DNA of 64,000 nt from Micromonospora chersina (GTDB taxonomy: Bacteria > Actinomycetota > Actinomycetes > Mycobacteriales > Micromonosporaceae), in assembly GCF_900091475.1 (NCBI RefSeq), contig NZ_FMIB01000002.1:1426001-1490000 (forward strand), given 5' to 3'. Under the pieces are notes generated by a model, which was not told the DNA's origin, searched no databases, and saw only the letters and a program-made list of their open reading frames with translations. Shown here one piece after another: positions 57,239 through 64,000 of the stretch (the stretch's first letter is position 1; the number at the start of each line of letters is the position of its first letter). The translations under genes and the position numbers were made by a program.

Positions 57239-57736
57239 TCAGTCGGCGACGGTGAACAGCAGCAGCGCCCGGTCGGGGTCGAACTCGACACTCGCCCGGG
57301 TGCCCTCGTCGTAGGCGGGGCTGTGGCGCCAGCGCACCTCCGGCGGCACGTACGCGCTCAGGTCCGGCCAGACCTCCACGGCCCCACCGGCCACCGGCGT
57401 CCACGGGTAGCCGGCGGCGAGGGCGCGGGCGTCGGCCGGGGCCAGCCGCACGATCCCCTGGTACCGGCTGTCGGTCGGTCCCGGCGCGCGGGAGCACGCG
57501 AAGCTCGGGTGGTCGACCTGCCAGTGGATCTCGGCGTACTCCCCGATGCCGGGCACGTCCTGCGCCGTCCAGTGCCGGTCGGTGCGGACCTTCGCCTCCT
57601 CGGCGGCGACCTGCGCCGCGCAGTCCCGCTCCTGCCCTTCCTCGGCCCGCGCCAGCCAGAACACCCCGCCGCAGGCGGCGAGCAGGACGACGCCGGCCAC
57701 GGCGACGACGGTCACGAGCAGCGGTCTGCGGTTCAC
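57239..57736 (-). CDS. Single-pass membrane/secreted protein of unknown function
   Basis: A 165-residue protein: an N-terminal helix (LLVTVVAVAGVVLLAACGGVFWL), which could be a membrane anchor or lipobox-like signal, then a soluble domain with SFACSRAPGPTDSRYQG, PADARALAAGYPW and VEFDPDRALLLFTVAD. No known family. The start (GTG 57736) has only a weak ribosome site. Confidence 0.65.
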   Translation of the reverse strand: MNRRPLLVTVVAVAGVVLLAACGGVFWLARAEEGQERDCAAQVAAEEAKVRTDRHWTAQDVPGIGEYAEIHWQVDHPSFACSRAPGPTDSRYQGIVRLAPADARALAAGYPWTPVAGGAVEVWPDLSAYVPPEVRWRHSPAYDEGTRASVEFDPDRALLLFTVAD

Positions 57737-57792
57737 GCCGGCAGGGTAGCCGCCGCCGCCCACCCCTGGTGACGCCCCGGTACAGTGCCCGC

Positions 57793-58209
57793 GTGACCCA
57801 CCCCGTGGCCCACGCCAGCATCGTCTACTGGCGACGGAGCATCTGGAACGGAACCCGCTGCGTGCCGGTGCTCATGACCCTCGACCAGGGCTGGCTGCGG
57901 GCACGCGACCGTGCCGGCGCGGAGGTGTTCGCCGTCCCGGCCGGTCAGGTCGCCGGCCGGTTGACCCGCCTCGGCACGCTGCTGCTGACCGTCGGCGGGC
58001 GCCGGTACGCGCTCGTGGGGCGCGGGGCCGCCGTCTCGCCGGACCCCAGCCCGGAACAGAGGCGTGACCTCGTCGACTTCTGGGCGCACCGGACAGCGCC
58101 GACCGGCGACGGGCCGGGCTTCCTCGACCAGCTCTTCAACGGCGCCGCGGCCTTCAACACCCGGTCCTGGCGCACCGCCCTCGCCGCCGGCGGGGCCGGG
58201 GTGCGCTGA
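57793..58209 (+). CDS. Hypothetical protein, PH/GRAM-like
   Basis: A 138-residue protein with a possible PH-like beta-sandwich (IVYWRRSIWNGTRCVPVLMTLDQGWLRARD, LLTVGGRRYALVGRG) and a helical C-terminus (GPGFLDQLFNGAAAFNTRSWRTAL). Family assignment is only a structural impression. TACAGT is 6 nt before GTG 57793 (leaderless). Confidence 0.6.
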   Translation: MTHPVAHASIVYWRRSIWNGTRCVPVLMTLDQGWLRARDRAGAEVFAVPAGQVAGRLTRLGTLLLTVGGRRYALVGRGAAVSPDPSPEQRRDLVDFWAHRTAPTGDGPGFLDQLFNGAAAFNTRSWRTALAAGGAGVR

Positions 58210-58224
58210 CCACACCGGACGGCC

Positions 58225-58437
58225 TCACCCGCTGAAGCCGTGCCCGCCGTTGTTCCAGCCGTCGTGCTGCGCGTGCTCCCGCTCGGCCGCCCGCCGGTGC
58301 CGCTCCGCTCGGGCCGCCCGGACCGCCGCCGGATCCTCCTCGGTGGCCCGCCGCAGCCGGTCGCGCCAGGAGACGTAGCCCACCACCGTGGCCACCACCA
58401 CGGCCACCCCCGCCAGTGTCACCAGCACCGTCGTCAT
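58225..58437 (-). CDS. Small single-pass membrane protein
   Basis: A 70-residue protein with one N-terminal transmembrane helix (VLVTLAGVAVVVATVVGYV) and a highly charged Arg/Glu/His-rich tail. Unknown function; convergent with the preceding gene. Confidence 0.55.
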   Translation of the reverse strand: MTTVLVTLAGVAVVVATVVGYVSWRDRLRRATEEDPAAVRAARAERHRRAAEREHAQHDGWNNGGHGFSG

Positions 58438-58743
58438 CCCCGTGACGGTAGGACACCCACGCACCCCGGGTCACGGCTACGCTCCCGCGGCCCGGCCGCC
58501 GGCATCAGTGCCATCGGCCTGGTGCTGGAACGGCAGCCGGTGGCCGTGCGTGAGCGCGACCGCCGGGAGTACGACCGGCTCACCGCCACCGGCACGCCGT
58601 AGGGAGCCTGGCGCTGCCCACCGCCGCGCTGCCGGCCTCCGCCCGGGTCGGCTGATCCACCCTAGGCTGGTGTCCGGGTGGGTTCCGTGGCTCCGACGTC
58701 CCGGGTGAGCGGCGCCGTGGGGCGCCCGCCGGGAGGAGACACC
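58438..58743. other. Intergenic region without a convincing gene
   Basis: A plus-strand frame ending at 58602 reads SAIGLVLERQPVAVRERDRR and could be the tail of a decayed gene, but it has no start or ribosome site. TAGGCT around 58665 may be the -10 of the YCII gene. Confidence 0.5.
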
Positions 58744-59145
58744 GTGAAGTACCTGATCATGCTCTACGGCAGCCAGCGGGACTACGACGCCATGGCGGGG
58801 CGGCCCGGCGACGAGCCGCCGATGACCCCGGAGCAGCTCGCCGCCATGCACGCCCACATGGAGGCGATCCACAAGGACCTGGCCGAGACCGGGGAACTGG
58901 TCGACGCGCAGGGCCTGTCCGCGCCGGTGCACGCCCGCCGGGTCCGGCTGCGCGGCGGTGCGCCAGTGGTCACCGACGGCCCGTACGCCGAGACGCAGGA
59001 GGTGCTGGCCGGCTACACGCTTGTCGAGTGCGCCGGCTTCGACCGGGCCACCGAGATCGCCGCCCGGTTCGTCAACCCGGACGCCGAGGGCGAGTACGTC
59101 GACGTGCGGCCGATCGTGGACGGCGTCGAGGAACTCCAGGGCTGA
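58744..59145 (+). CDS. YCII/DGPF-domain protein
   Basis: A 133-residue dimeric alpha/beta YCII protein (KYLIMLYGSQRDYDAM, VVTDGPYAETQEVLAGYTLVE). In many actinobacteria such DGPF proteins are encoded directly before ECF42-type sigma factors, exactly as here (4-bp gap). GTG 58744 has GGGAGGAG upstream. It is probably a partner or sensor of the sigma factor; the ligand is unknown. Confidence 0.88.
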   Translation: MKYLIMLYGSQRDYDAMAGRPGDEPPMTPEQLAAMHAHMEAIHKDLAETGELVDAQGLSAPVHARRVRLRGGAPVVTDGPYAETQEVLAGYTLVECAGFDRATEIAARFVNPDAEGEYVDVRPIVDGVEELQG

Positions 59146-59149
59146 ACCG

Positions 59150-60391
59150 GTGCCCGCCCAGCGCGTCGAGGGCCTGCTGCGCGCCCTGGCGCCGCAGGTC
59201 CTCGGCGCGCTCGTCCGCCGCTACGGGCACTTCGACACCGCCGAGGACGCCACCCAGGAGGCGCTGCTCGCCGCCGCCACCCGCTGGCCCACCGACGGGC
59301 TCCCGGACGATCCGAGGGCGTGGCTGATCACCGTGGCGTCCCGCCGGCTGACCGACCTGCTGCGGGCCGAGCAGGCCCGGCGCCGCCGGGAGGACGGCGT
59401 GGCCCGGGAGGCGCCGGCGGACCGCTGGGTGGCGCCGCCCGCGGACAGCGTGCCGGACGACGCCGACGACAGCCTCGTCCTGCTGTTCCTCTGCTGCCAC
59501 CCGTCCCTGCCGCCGGCCGGGCAGATCGCGCTGACCCTGCGCGCGGTCGGCGGGTTGAGCACCGCCGAGGTGGCCCGGGCGTTCCTGGTGCCGGAGGCGA
59601 CCATGACCCGGCGGATCACCCGGGCCAAGCAGCGCATCCGGGACAGCGGCCTGCCGTTCGCGCCGCCGGCCGGCCGGGAGCGGGCCGTCCGGCTCGACGC
59701 CGTGCTGCACGTGCTCTACCTGATCTTCAACGAGGGGTACGCGAGCACCGCCGGGGAGCACCTGCACCGGCCCGACCTGTGCGCCGAGGCGATCCGGCTG
59801 GCCCGGATGCTGCACCGGCTCACCGACGACGCCGAGGTGACCGGGCTGCTGGCGCTCATGCTGCTCACCGACGCGCGTAGCCCGGCGCGGACCGGCCCCG
59901 ACGGCACGCTGGTGCCGATGGCAGAGCAGGACCGGCGGCGCTGGCGGGCCGACCGGATCGCCGAGGGGACGGCGCTGGTCGGCGCGGCGCTGCCCCGGGG
60001 CACGGTGGGGCCGTACCAGCTCCAGGCGGCGATCGCCGCGCTGCACGACGAGGCGCCCGACGTCGAGTCGACGGACTGGCCGCAGATCGTGGCCCTCTAC
60101 GAGATGCTGCTGACCCTGCACGACAACCCGGTGGTCCGGCTCAACCACGCCGTGGCGGTGGCCATGGCGCGCGGTCCGCGGGCCGGCCTGGCGCTGCTCG
60201 ACGCGCTGGGGGCCGACCGCCGGGTCGCCGAGGACCACCGCCGCCACGCGGCCCGGGCGCACCTGCTGGAGCTGGCCGGGGAGCCGGACGCGGCACGGGA
60301 GGCGTACCTGACGGCGGCCCGCCGGTCGATGAACCTCACCCAGCAGCGCTACCTGCACGCGCGGGCGGCCCGGCTCGGGTCTGACGGCTGA
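59150..60391 (+). CDS. ECF42-type RNA polymerase sigma factor
   Basis: A 413-residue ECF sigma factor with an unusually long C-terminal extension. Sigma2 is at about 15-80 and sigma4 (AGQIALTLRAVGGLSTAEVARAFLVPEATMTRRITRAKQRIR) ends near 165. A helical C-terminal domain (LDAVLHVLYLIFNEGYAST, NPVVRLNHAVAVAMARG) typical of the ECF42 group follows. The DGPF gene just upstream fits this group; there is no classical anti-sigma gene. Confidence 0.88.
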   Translation: MPAQRVEGLLRALAPQVLGALVRRYGHFDTAEDATQEALLAAATRWPTDGLPDDPRAWLITVASRRLTDLLRAEQARRRREDGVAREAPADRWVAPPADSVPDDADDSLVLLFLCCHPSLPPAGQIALTLRAVGGLSTAEVARAFLVPEATMTRRITRAKQRIRDSGLPFAPPAGRERAVRLDAVLHVLYLIFNEGYASTAGEHLHRPDLCAEAIRLARMLHRLTDDAEVTGLLALMLLTDARSPARTGPDGTLVPMAEQDRRRWRADRIAEGTALVGAALPRGTVGPYQLQAAIAALHDEAPDVESTDWPQIVALYEMLLTLHDNPVVRLNHAVAVAMARGPRAGLALLDALGADRRVAEDHRRHAARAHLLELAGEPDAAREAYLTAARRSMNLTQQRYLHARAARLGSDG

Positions 60392-60463
60392 TCCGGGGCC
60401 GCGCGCCGTCCTCGGCGGCGGCTGCCCCCACAGGAGCGGCCGGCGAGTTTAGAGTCGTCGATC

Positions 60464-61201
60464 GTGACCACTGCGACGCGACACCTGGGACTGGGGCACG
60501 GTAGCGCGTTCGGCGAGCGCGGGGTGGCCAAGCGGTTGGGCACGCTGGGCCGGCACACCCCACTGACCGGGCGGCGGCTGCTGGAGATCGGCTGCGGGGA
60601 CGGCACCTACACGATGCGTTTGGTCGACGCCTTCGCGCAGATCGAGGCGGTCGACATCCAACAGGATCGGCTGGAGCTGTTCCGGGAGCGGCTGGCCGCC
60701 GACCCGGCGGCGGCTCAGAAGATCAACGTGCGCGAGCTGTCCGCCACCGAGCTGGACTACCCGGACAGGAGCTTCGACCTGGTCACCGCCATCGAGGTGG
60801 TGGAACACATCGACGACCTGGACGCCGCTCTCCGGCAGGTGCACCGGGTGCTCGCCCCCGGCGGCCGCCTCGCGCTGACCACGCCCAACCGGTGGTTCCC
60901 CTTCGAGACCCACGGTTTCCTCATCCGCGGGAAGCGTTACCGGCCGGCGCGTGGTCCGTTCCTGCCGTGGATCGTGCCGCTGCACCGGCGGCTGGCCGAC
61001 GCCCGCTCCTTCACCGCCCGTGGCCTGTCCGCGCAACTACGCCGGGCCGGGCTGGAGCCGGTGGCGATGGACTACATCATGCCGCCGTTCGACCGGTCCG
61101 GCTTCGGGCGTCGCATCCGGCCGCTGACCGACGGGATCGAGCGGTCGCCGTTGAAGTTCTTCGGCATGGCCCTGGCGGTGGTCGCCCGCCGACCGGACTG
61201 A
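60464..61201 (+). CDS. SAM-dependent methyltransferase (class I)
   Basis: A 245-residue methyltransferase: LLEIGCGDGTYTMRLVD is motif I, LVTAIEVVEHIDDLDAALRQVHRVLAPGGRL covers motifs II/III. Long C-terminal basic segments may bind a hydrophobic substrate. Methyl acceptor unknown. TAGAGT lies 8 nt before GTG 60464. Confidence 0.85.
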   Translation: MTTATRHLGLGHGSAFGERGVAKRLGTLGRHTPLTGRRLLEIGCGDGTYTMRLVDAFAQIEAVDIQQDRLELFRERLAADPAAAQKINVRELSATELDYPDRSFDLVTAIEVVEHIDDLDAALRQVHRVLAPGGRLALTTPNRWFPFETHGFLIRGKRYRPARGPFLPWIVPLHRRLADARSFTARGLSAQLRRAGLEPVAMDYIMPPFDRSGFGRRIRPLTDGIERSPLKFFGMALAVVARRPD

Positions 61202-61259
61202 CGATCGGCGACGCGCGGATCCCGGCGCCCGCGCGGGGCGCCGGTGATGTGCCGGGACC

Positions 61260-61439
61260 TCAGTCCAGGCCGCGCATGATGTGCGGTTCGCCGTCGTCGT
61301 CGCCGAAGCAGCGGTGCAGGGTCTGCGCCCGGGCCCACAGGTCCAGACTGCTCGGCGGCCCGACAGGCGGTGGCCCGGCCGGCGCGCTCAGCACGGGGGC
61401 CGGGTCCGGCGGAACCTTCGAAGCGATGTCGTCGGTCAT
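61260..61439 (-). CDS. Small acidic, Pro-rich protein of unknown function
   Basis: A 59-residue protein opening MTDDIASKVPPDPAPVL with a Pro-rich middle and ending LHRCFGDDDGEPHIMRGLD. It has one Cys and no transmembrane helix. ATG 61439 is preceded by GAGAGGGG, a clear ribosome site. A RiPP precursor is possible in form but no modification enzyme is next to it. Confidence 0.55.
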   Translation of the reverse strand: MTDDIASKVPPDPAPVLSAPAGPPPVGPPSSLDLWARAQTLHRCFGDDDGEPHIMRGLD

Positions 61440-61638
61440 GTCCGCCCCTCTCGTCGTACCCCCATGCTCGTCCTCGGACGTCACAGCCGCATCTCCCGGG
61501 CTGCGCCGGCGTGGACGGCGGGCCGGGGCCCGCTGCTGGTCGGGGGCGCTTACCCGCCCGGGCCGGGCCGGTAACCCGTCTTCCGGTCACCGTAGCGGGC
61601 CGGGCCGGGCGGCACAGCGGGTTTACCACGCCCGGCGG

Positions 61639-63468
61639 TCAGCCGTGGGCGTCGAGGAGTCGGTCCAGGTTCGCCGCGGTGCTGATGAGCGCGAGGTGGC
61701 TGAACGCCTGCGGGAAGTTGCCGGCCTGCTCCCCGGCGGGGGTGATCTCCTCGGAGTAGAGGCCGAGTTGGTTGCTGTAGGTGAGCATCTTCTCGAAGGT
61801 CAACTGGGCGTCGTCGAGCCGTCCGGACTCCGCCAGGGCCTGCACGTACCAGAAGGTGCACATGGTGAAGGTGCTCTCCCGGCCGGCGAGGCCGTCCGAC
61901 GTGGCGGCCGGGTCGTAGCGGTAGACCAGGCTGTCGGAGACCAGTTCGCCGTCGATCGCCCGCAGCGTCGACTGCCACATCGGATCGGTGGGCGCCAGGA
62001 GGCCGAGCGAGGGCATGGCGAGCAGGGAGGCGTCGAGCACGTCGGTGGCGTAGTGCTGGACGAAGGCCCGGCGTCCGGAGTGGTAGCCGCGCGCCATGAT
62101 CTGCTCGTAGATCCGGTTCCGGGTGTCGGTCCAGCGGGCGGTGTCGGCGGGACGCCCGCACCGGTCGGCCAGCCGGACGGCCCGGTCCAGGGCCACCCAG
62201 GACATCAGCCGCCCGTAGGTGAAGTCCTGCCGACCGCCTCGCGTCTCCCAGATCCCGTCCTCGGGCTGGTCCCAGTGGGCGCAGAGCCAGTCCATTATCC
62301 GGACGAGGCTCCGCCAGGCCGCGTGCGAGCCCTTCAGGCCGTGCTCGTTGGCGAGGTACAGGGAGTTGAGCATCTCGCCGTAGATGTCGAGTTGCAGTTG
62401 GTTCGCCGCGCCGTTGCCGATGCGCACCGGGGTGGACCCGCGGTAGCCCTCGAGGTGGTCGAGCACCTCCTCGGTGAGGTCCGGTGAGCCGTCGACCCGG
62501 TACATGATCTGCAACGGCACTCCCCCGCCCTCGGCCTCCCGGATCCGGTCGTCGACCCAGTGCTGGTACTGCCACGCCTCGTCGGTGAAGCCCAGGCTGA
62601 GCAGGGCGTGCACCGAGAAGGACGCGTCCCGGAGCCAGGTGTAGCGGTAGTCCCAGTTGCGTTCTCCGCCCACCTGTTCGGGCAGCCCGGCGGTGGGGGC
62701 GGCGATCAGGGCGCCGGTCGGCGCGTACGTCATGAGCTTGAGCGTCATGGCCGACCGCTCGACCATCTCCCGCCACCGTCCCCTGTAGCAGGAGCGGCCG
62801 ACCCACGCCCGCCAGAAGTCGCGCGTCTGTTCGAGCAGCTCGCGCGCCTCCTCTGGCGGACAGAAGCGCGGCGGGCCCGGGCACCCGGTCTCCAGGATCA
62901 CGCCGCCGGCCTCGCCCTCGTGCAGGGTGGCGACCAGGTGGACGCCCTCCTCGGTCCGTGCGCGCTCGTGCTCCTCGGAGAGGCGCTCGTCGTACCGGAT
63001 GGGATGCACGGTGAGCGAGATCCCGGGAGCGCGGAAGACGGTGCCGTTCGGGTGGACCTCCAGCTCGTGCCGGTCCCGCCCGTAGTTGAACCGGGGACGG
63101 CACTCCAACCGGAACCGCATGCTGCCGCGCACCATCCGCAGCATCCGGACCAGGCGGTGGTTGTCGGTGGCCCGGTCACCCGTGACCGGCATGAAGTCCA
63201 CCAGCTCGCCCACCCCGTCCGCGCTCAGGAAACGGGTGATGAGGATCGGCGTCCCCGGCAGGTAGAGCTGCTTGCTGGTGTAGTCGACGCCGTCGGGTGA
63301 GAGCTGGAAGTAGCCGCCGCGACGCCGGTCGAGCAGCCCGCCGAAGATGCTCGGCGAGTCGAACCGGGGTGCGCAGAACCAGTCCAGCGTGCCGTCCTTG
63401 GTGATCAGCGCCGCCGTCTGGAGGTCGCCGATCAGGCCGTGGTCCTCCACCGCGGGGTACGACTGCAC
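61639..63468 (-). CDS. GH15 glucoamylase/trehalase-family enzyme
   Basis: A 609-residue glycoside hydrolase 15 enzyme with an N-terminal beta-sandwich and C-terminal (alpha/alpha)6 barrel. RNWDYRYTWLRDASFSV, GIWETRGGRQDFTYGRLM with the general-acid Glu and EITPAGEQAGNFPQAFSH with the second Glu are typical. No signal peptide is visible, so it is probably cytosolic and may act on trehalose or maltodextrins. GTG 63468 with GGGAGG upstream was chosen; a longer N-terminus lacks coding character. Confidence 0.9.
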   Translation of the reverse strand: MQSYPAVEDHGLIGDLQTAALITKDGTLDWFCAPRFDSPSIFGGLLDRRRGGYFQLSPDGVDYTSKQLYLPGTPILITRFLSADGVGELVDFMPVTGDRATDNHRLVRMLRMVRGSMRFRLECRPRFNYGRDRHELEVHPNGTVFRAPGISLTVHPIRYDERLSEEHERARTEEGVHLVATLHEGEAGGVILETGCPGPPRFCPPEEARELLEQTRDFWRAWVGRSCYRGRWREMVERSAMTLKLMTYAPTGALIAAPTAGLPEQVGGERNWDYRYTWLRDASFSVHALLSLGFTDEAWQYQHWVDDRIREAEGGGVPLQIMYRVDGSPDLTEEVLDHLEGYRGSTPVRIGNGAANQLQLDIYGEMLNSLYLANEHGLKGSHAAWRSLVRIMDWLCAHWDQPEDGIWETRGGRQDFTYGRLMSWVALDRAVRLADRCGRPADTARWTDTRNRIYEQIMARGYHSGRRAFVQHYATDVLDASLLAMPSLGLLAPTDPMWQSTLRAIDGELVSDSLVYRYDPAATSDGLAGRESTFTMCTFWYVQALAESGRLDDAQLTFEKMLTYSNQLGLYSEEITPAGEQAGNFPQAFSHLALISTAANLDRLLDAHG

Positions 63469-63608
63469 CGGGACCTCCCGTCTCGTCTCGCCGCTGCCCC
63501 CGGCGTCTACCCCCGCCCCGCCGGCACACACCTGAGCTGCGGCGATCCGGCCCGGTTCCGGGCCCGAAGCGGCGTCCGTCCGGTTCCCGTCATCCACTGT
63601 TCACAGAA

Positions 63609-63624
63609 CTTGATCTAGACCATT
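63609..63624. promoter_or_regulatory. DasR (dre)-like site
   Basis: CTTGATCTAGACCATT matches 12 of 16 positions of the dre consensus ACTGGTCTAGACCACT, including the central TCTAGACCA. It lies between the GH15 gene and the secreted nuclease gene. DasR links N-acetylglucosamine sensing to secreted enzymes in streptomycetes; presence here is by pattern only. Confidence 0.4.
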
Positions 63625-63683
63625 ACTTCCAGCTCTGTCTATATGGGTGCCAGCACATGCCAATCCCATCCGGATGGAGTCCC

Positions 63684-64000
63684 ATGACCCGCACGCTGCG
63701 CGCCACGGCCATCAGCCTCGCCGCGATCCTGGCCGCCACCCTCGGCCTCACCCAGCCCGCCTGGGCCGCCAGCTACTCCGCCTCCCTGACCACCGCCGTC
63801 GCCGGCCTGCCCGTGGCCACCGAGGTCCGCACCGGCTACAGCCGCGACCTCTTCCCACACTGGATCGACGCCGACGGCGACGGCTGCAACACCCGCAACG
63901 AGGTCCTCTACGCCGAGGCCACCACCAAGCCCACGATCAGCGGCACCTGCACCCTCTCCGGCGGCCGCTGGTACTCCTACTACGACAACGCCTACTGGAC
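63684..64000 (+). CDS. Secreted HNH-family nuclease (partial, runs off right edge)
   Basis: The first 105 codons of a secreted protein. A signal peptide ends at Ala28 (PAWA-AS); then AGLPVATEVRTGYSRDLFPHWID and GDGCNTRNEVLYAEAT match the N-terminal part of actinobacterial secreted HNH (DUF1524-like) nucleases. The HNH motif itself would lie beyond the window. A DasR-like site lies 60 bp upstream. Confidence 0.8.
   Translation, partial: MTRTLRATAISLAAILAATLGLTQPAWAASYSASLTTAVAGLPVATEVRTGYSRDLFPHWIDADGDGCNTRNEVLYAEATTKPTISGTCTLSGGRWYSYYDNAYW

Noticed and set aside
58444..58602. Short plus-strand frame ending VRERDRREYDRLTATGTP
   Set aside because: No start codon with a ribosome site or leaderless promoter; at most a gene remnant.
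61260..61439. RiPP precursor assignment for the small acidic protein
   Set aside because: No modification enzyme, protease or transporter lies next to it, and it has a single Cys.

Overview
This is a very GC-rich (clearly above 70%) stretch of an actinobacterial chromosome. It carries a complete Pup-proteasome locus, a Tat translocase, the PafBC regulators and several secreted carbohydrate-active enzymes. The gene content and the order around the proteasome suggest Micromonosporaceae (Micromonospora-like). That placement is inferred from gene families, not from a marker gene. Both ends cut through genes: an AurF-like oxygenase on the left and a secreted HNH nuclease on the right. I saw no rRNA, tRNA, CRISPR array, insertion sequence or prophage.

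Region 1 (1-18 kb) is accessory and metabolic. It holds an AurF-type diiron oxygenase divergent from a TetR regulator and a DUF4873 protein, a YdcF-like protein, a family 2 glycosyltransferase, and an SDR next to a zinc-independent L36 ribosomal protein. Two secreted polysaccharide-acting proteins follow (a double-discoidin beta-helix protein and a CE1 esterase with CBM2). Then come four regulator-linked units: oxidoreductase/TetR with a duplicated palindromic operator, a HxlR-peroxiredoxin fusion divergent from an MFS pump, a MarR-haloalkane dehalogenase fusion, and a MHYT membrane sensor.

Region 2 (18-50 kb) matches the mycobacterial helY-tat-paf-prc-pup-dop-mpa-trmI neighbourhood in content and order, but with insertions. 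helY is separated from tatC by about 9 kb of unrelated genes (HAD, EamA, DAG kinase, ADH, cupredoxin lipoprotein, SCP2 and glycogen-debranching genes, BtuF). pafB-pafC-(82 aa)-tatA-tatC run together. pafA, prcA, prcB, pup, dop and arc lie on the minus strand, interrupted by a plus-strand dTDP-glucose dehydratase. An endonuclease VII remnant is wedged between pup and prcB. Together these genes tag proteins with Pup (PafA), prepare or remove Pup (Dop), unfold tagged proteins (Arc) and degrade them (PrcAB); PafBC links the locus to DNA-damage transcription. A ferredoxin, an unknown protein, TrmI, an M50 protease and a RecB-like nuclease close the block.

Region 3 (50-64 kb) holds a two-component system next to a MacB/FtsX-type ABC exporter with two related inverted repeats in its leader. 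It continues with an HAD phosphatase, a lipoprotein metallopeptidase, several small unknown proteins, a YCII/DGPF-ECF sigma pair, a methyltransferase, a GH15 enzyme and, next to a DasR-like site, a secreted nuclease.

At least sixteen gene starts lie 6-7 nt after a TANNNT/CANNNT -10-like hexamer with no Shine-Dalgarno, which points to widespread leaderless transcription. Many start choices here rest on that pattern.
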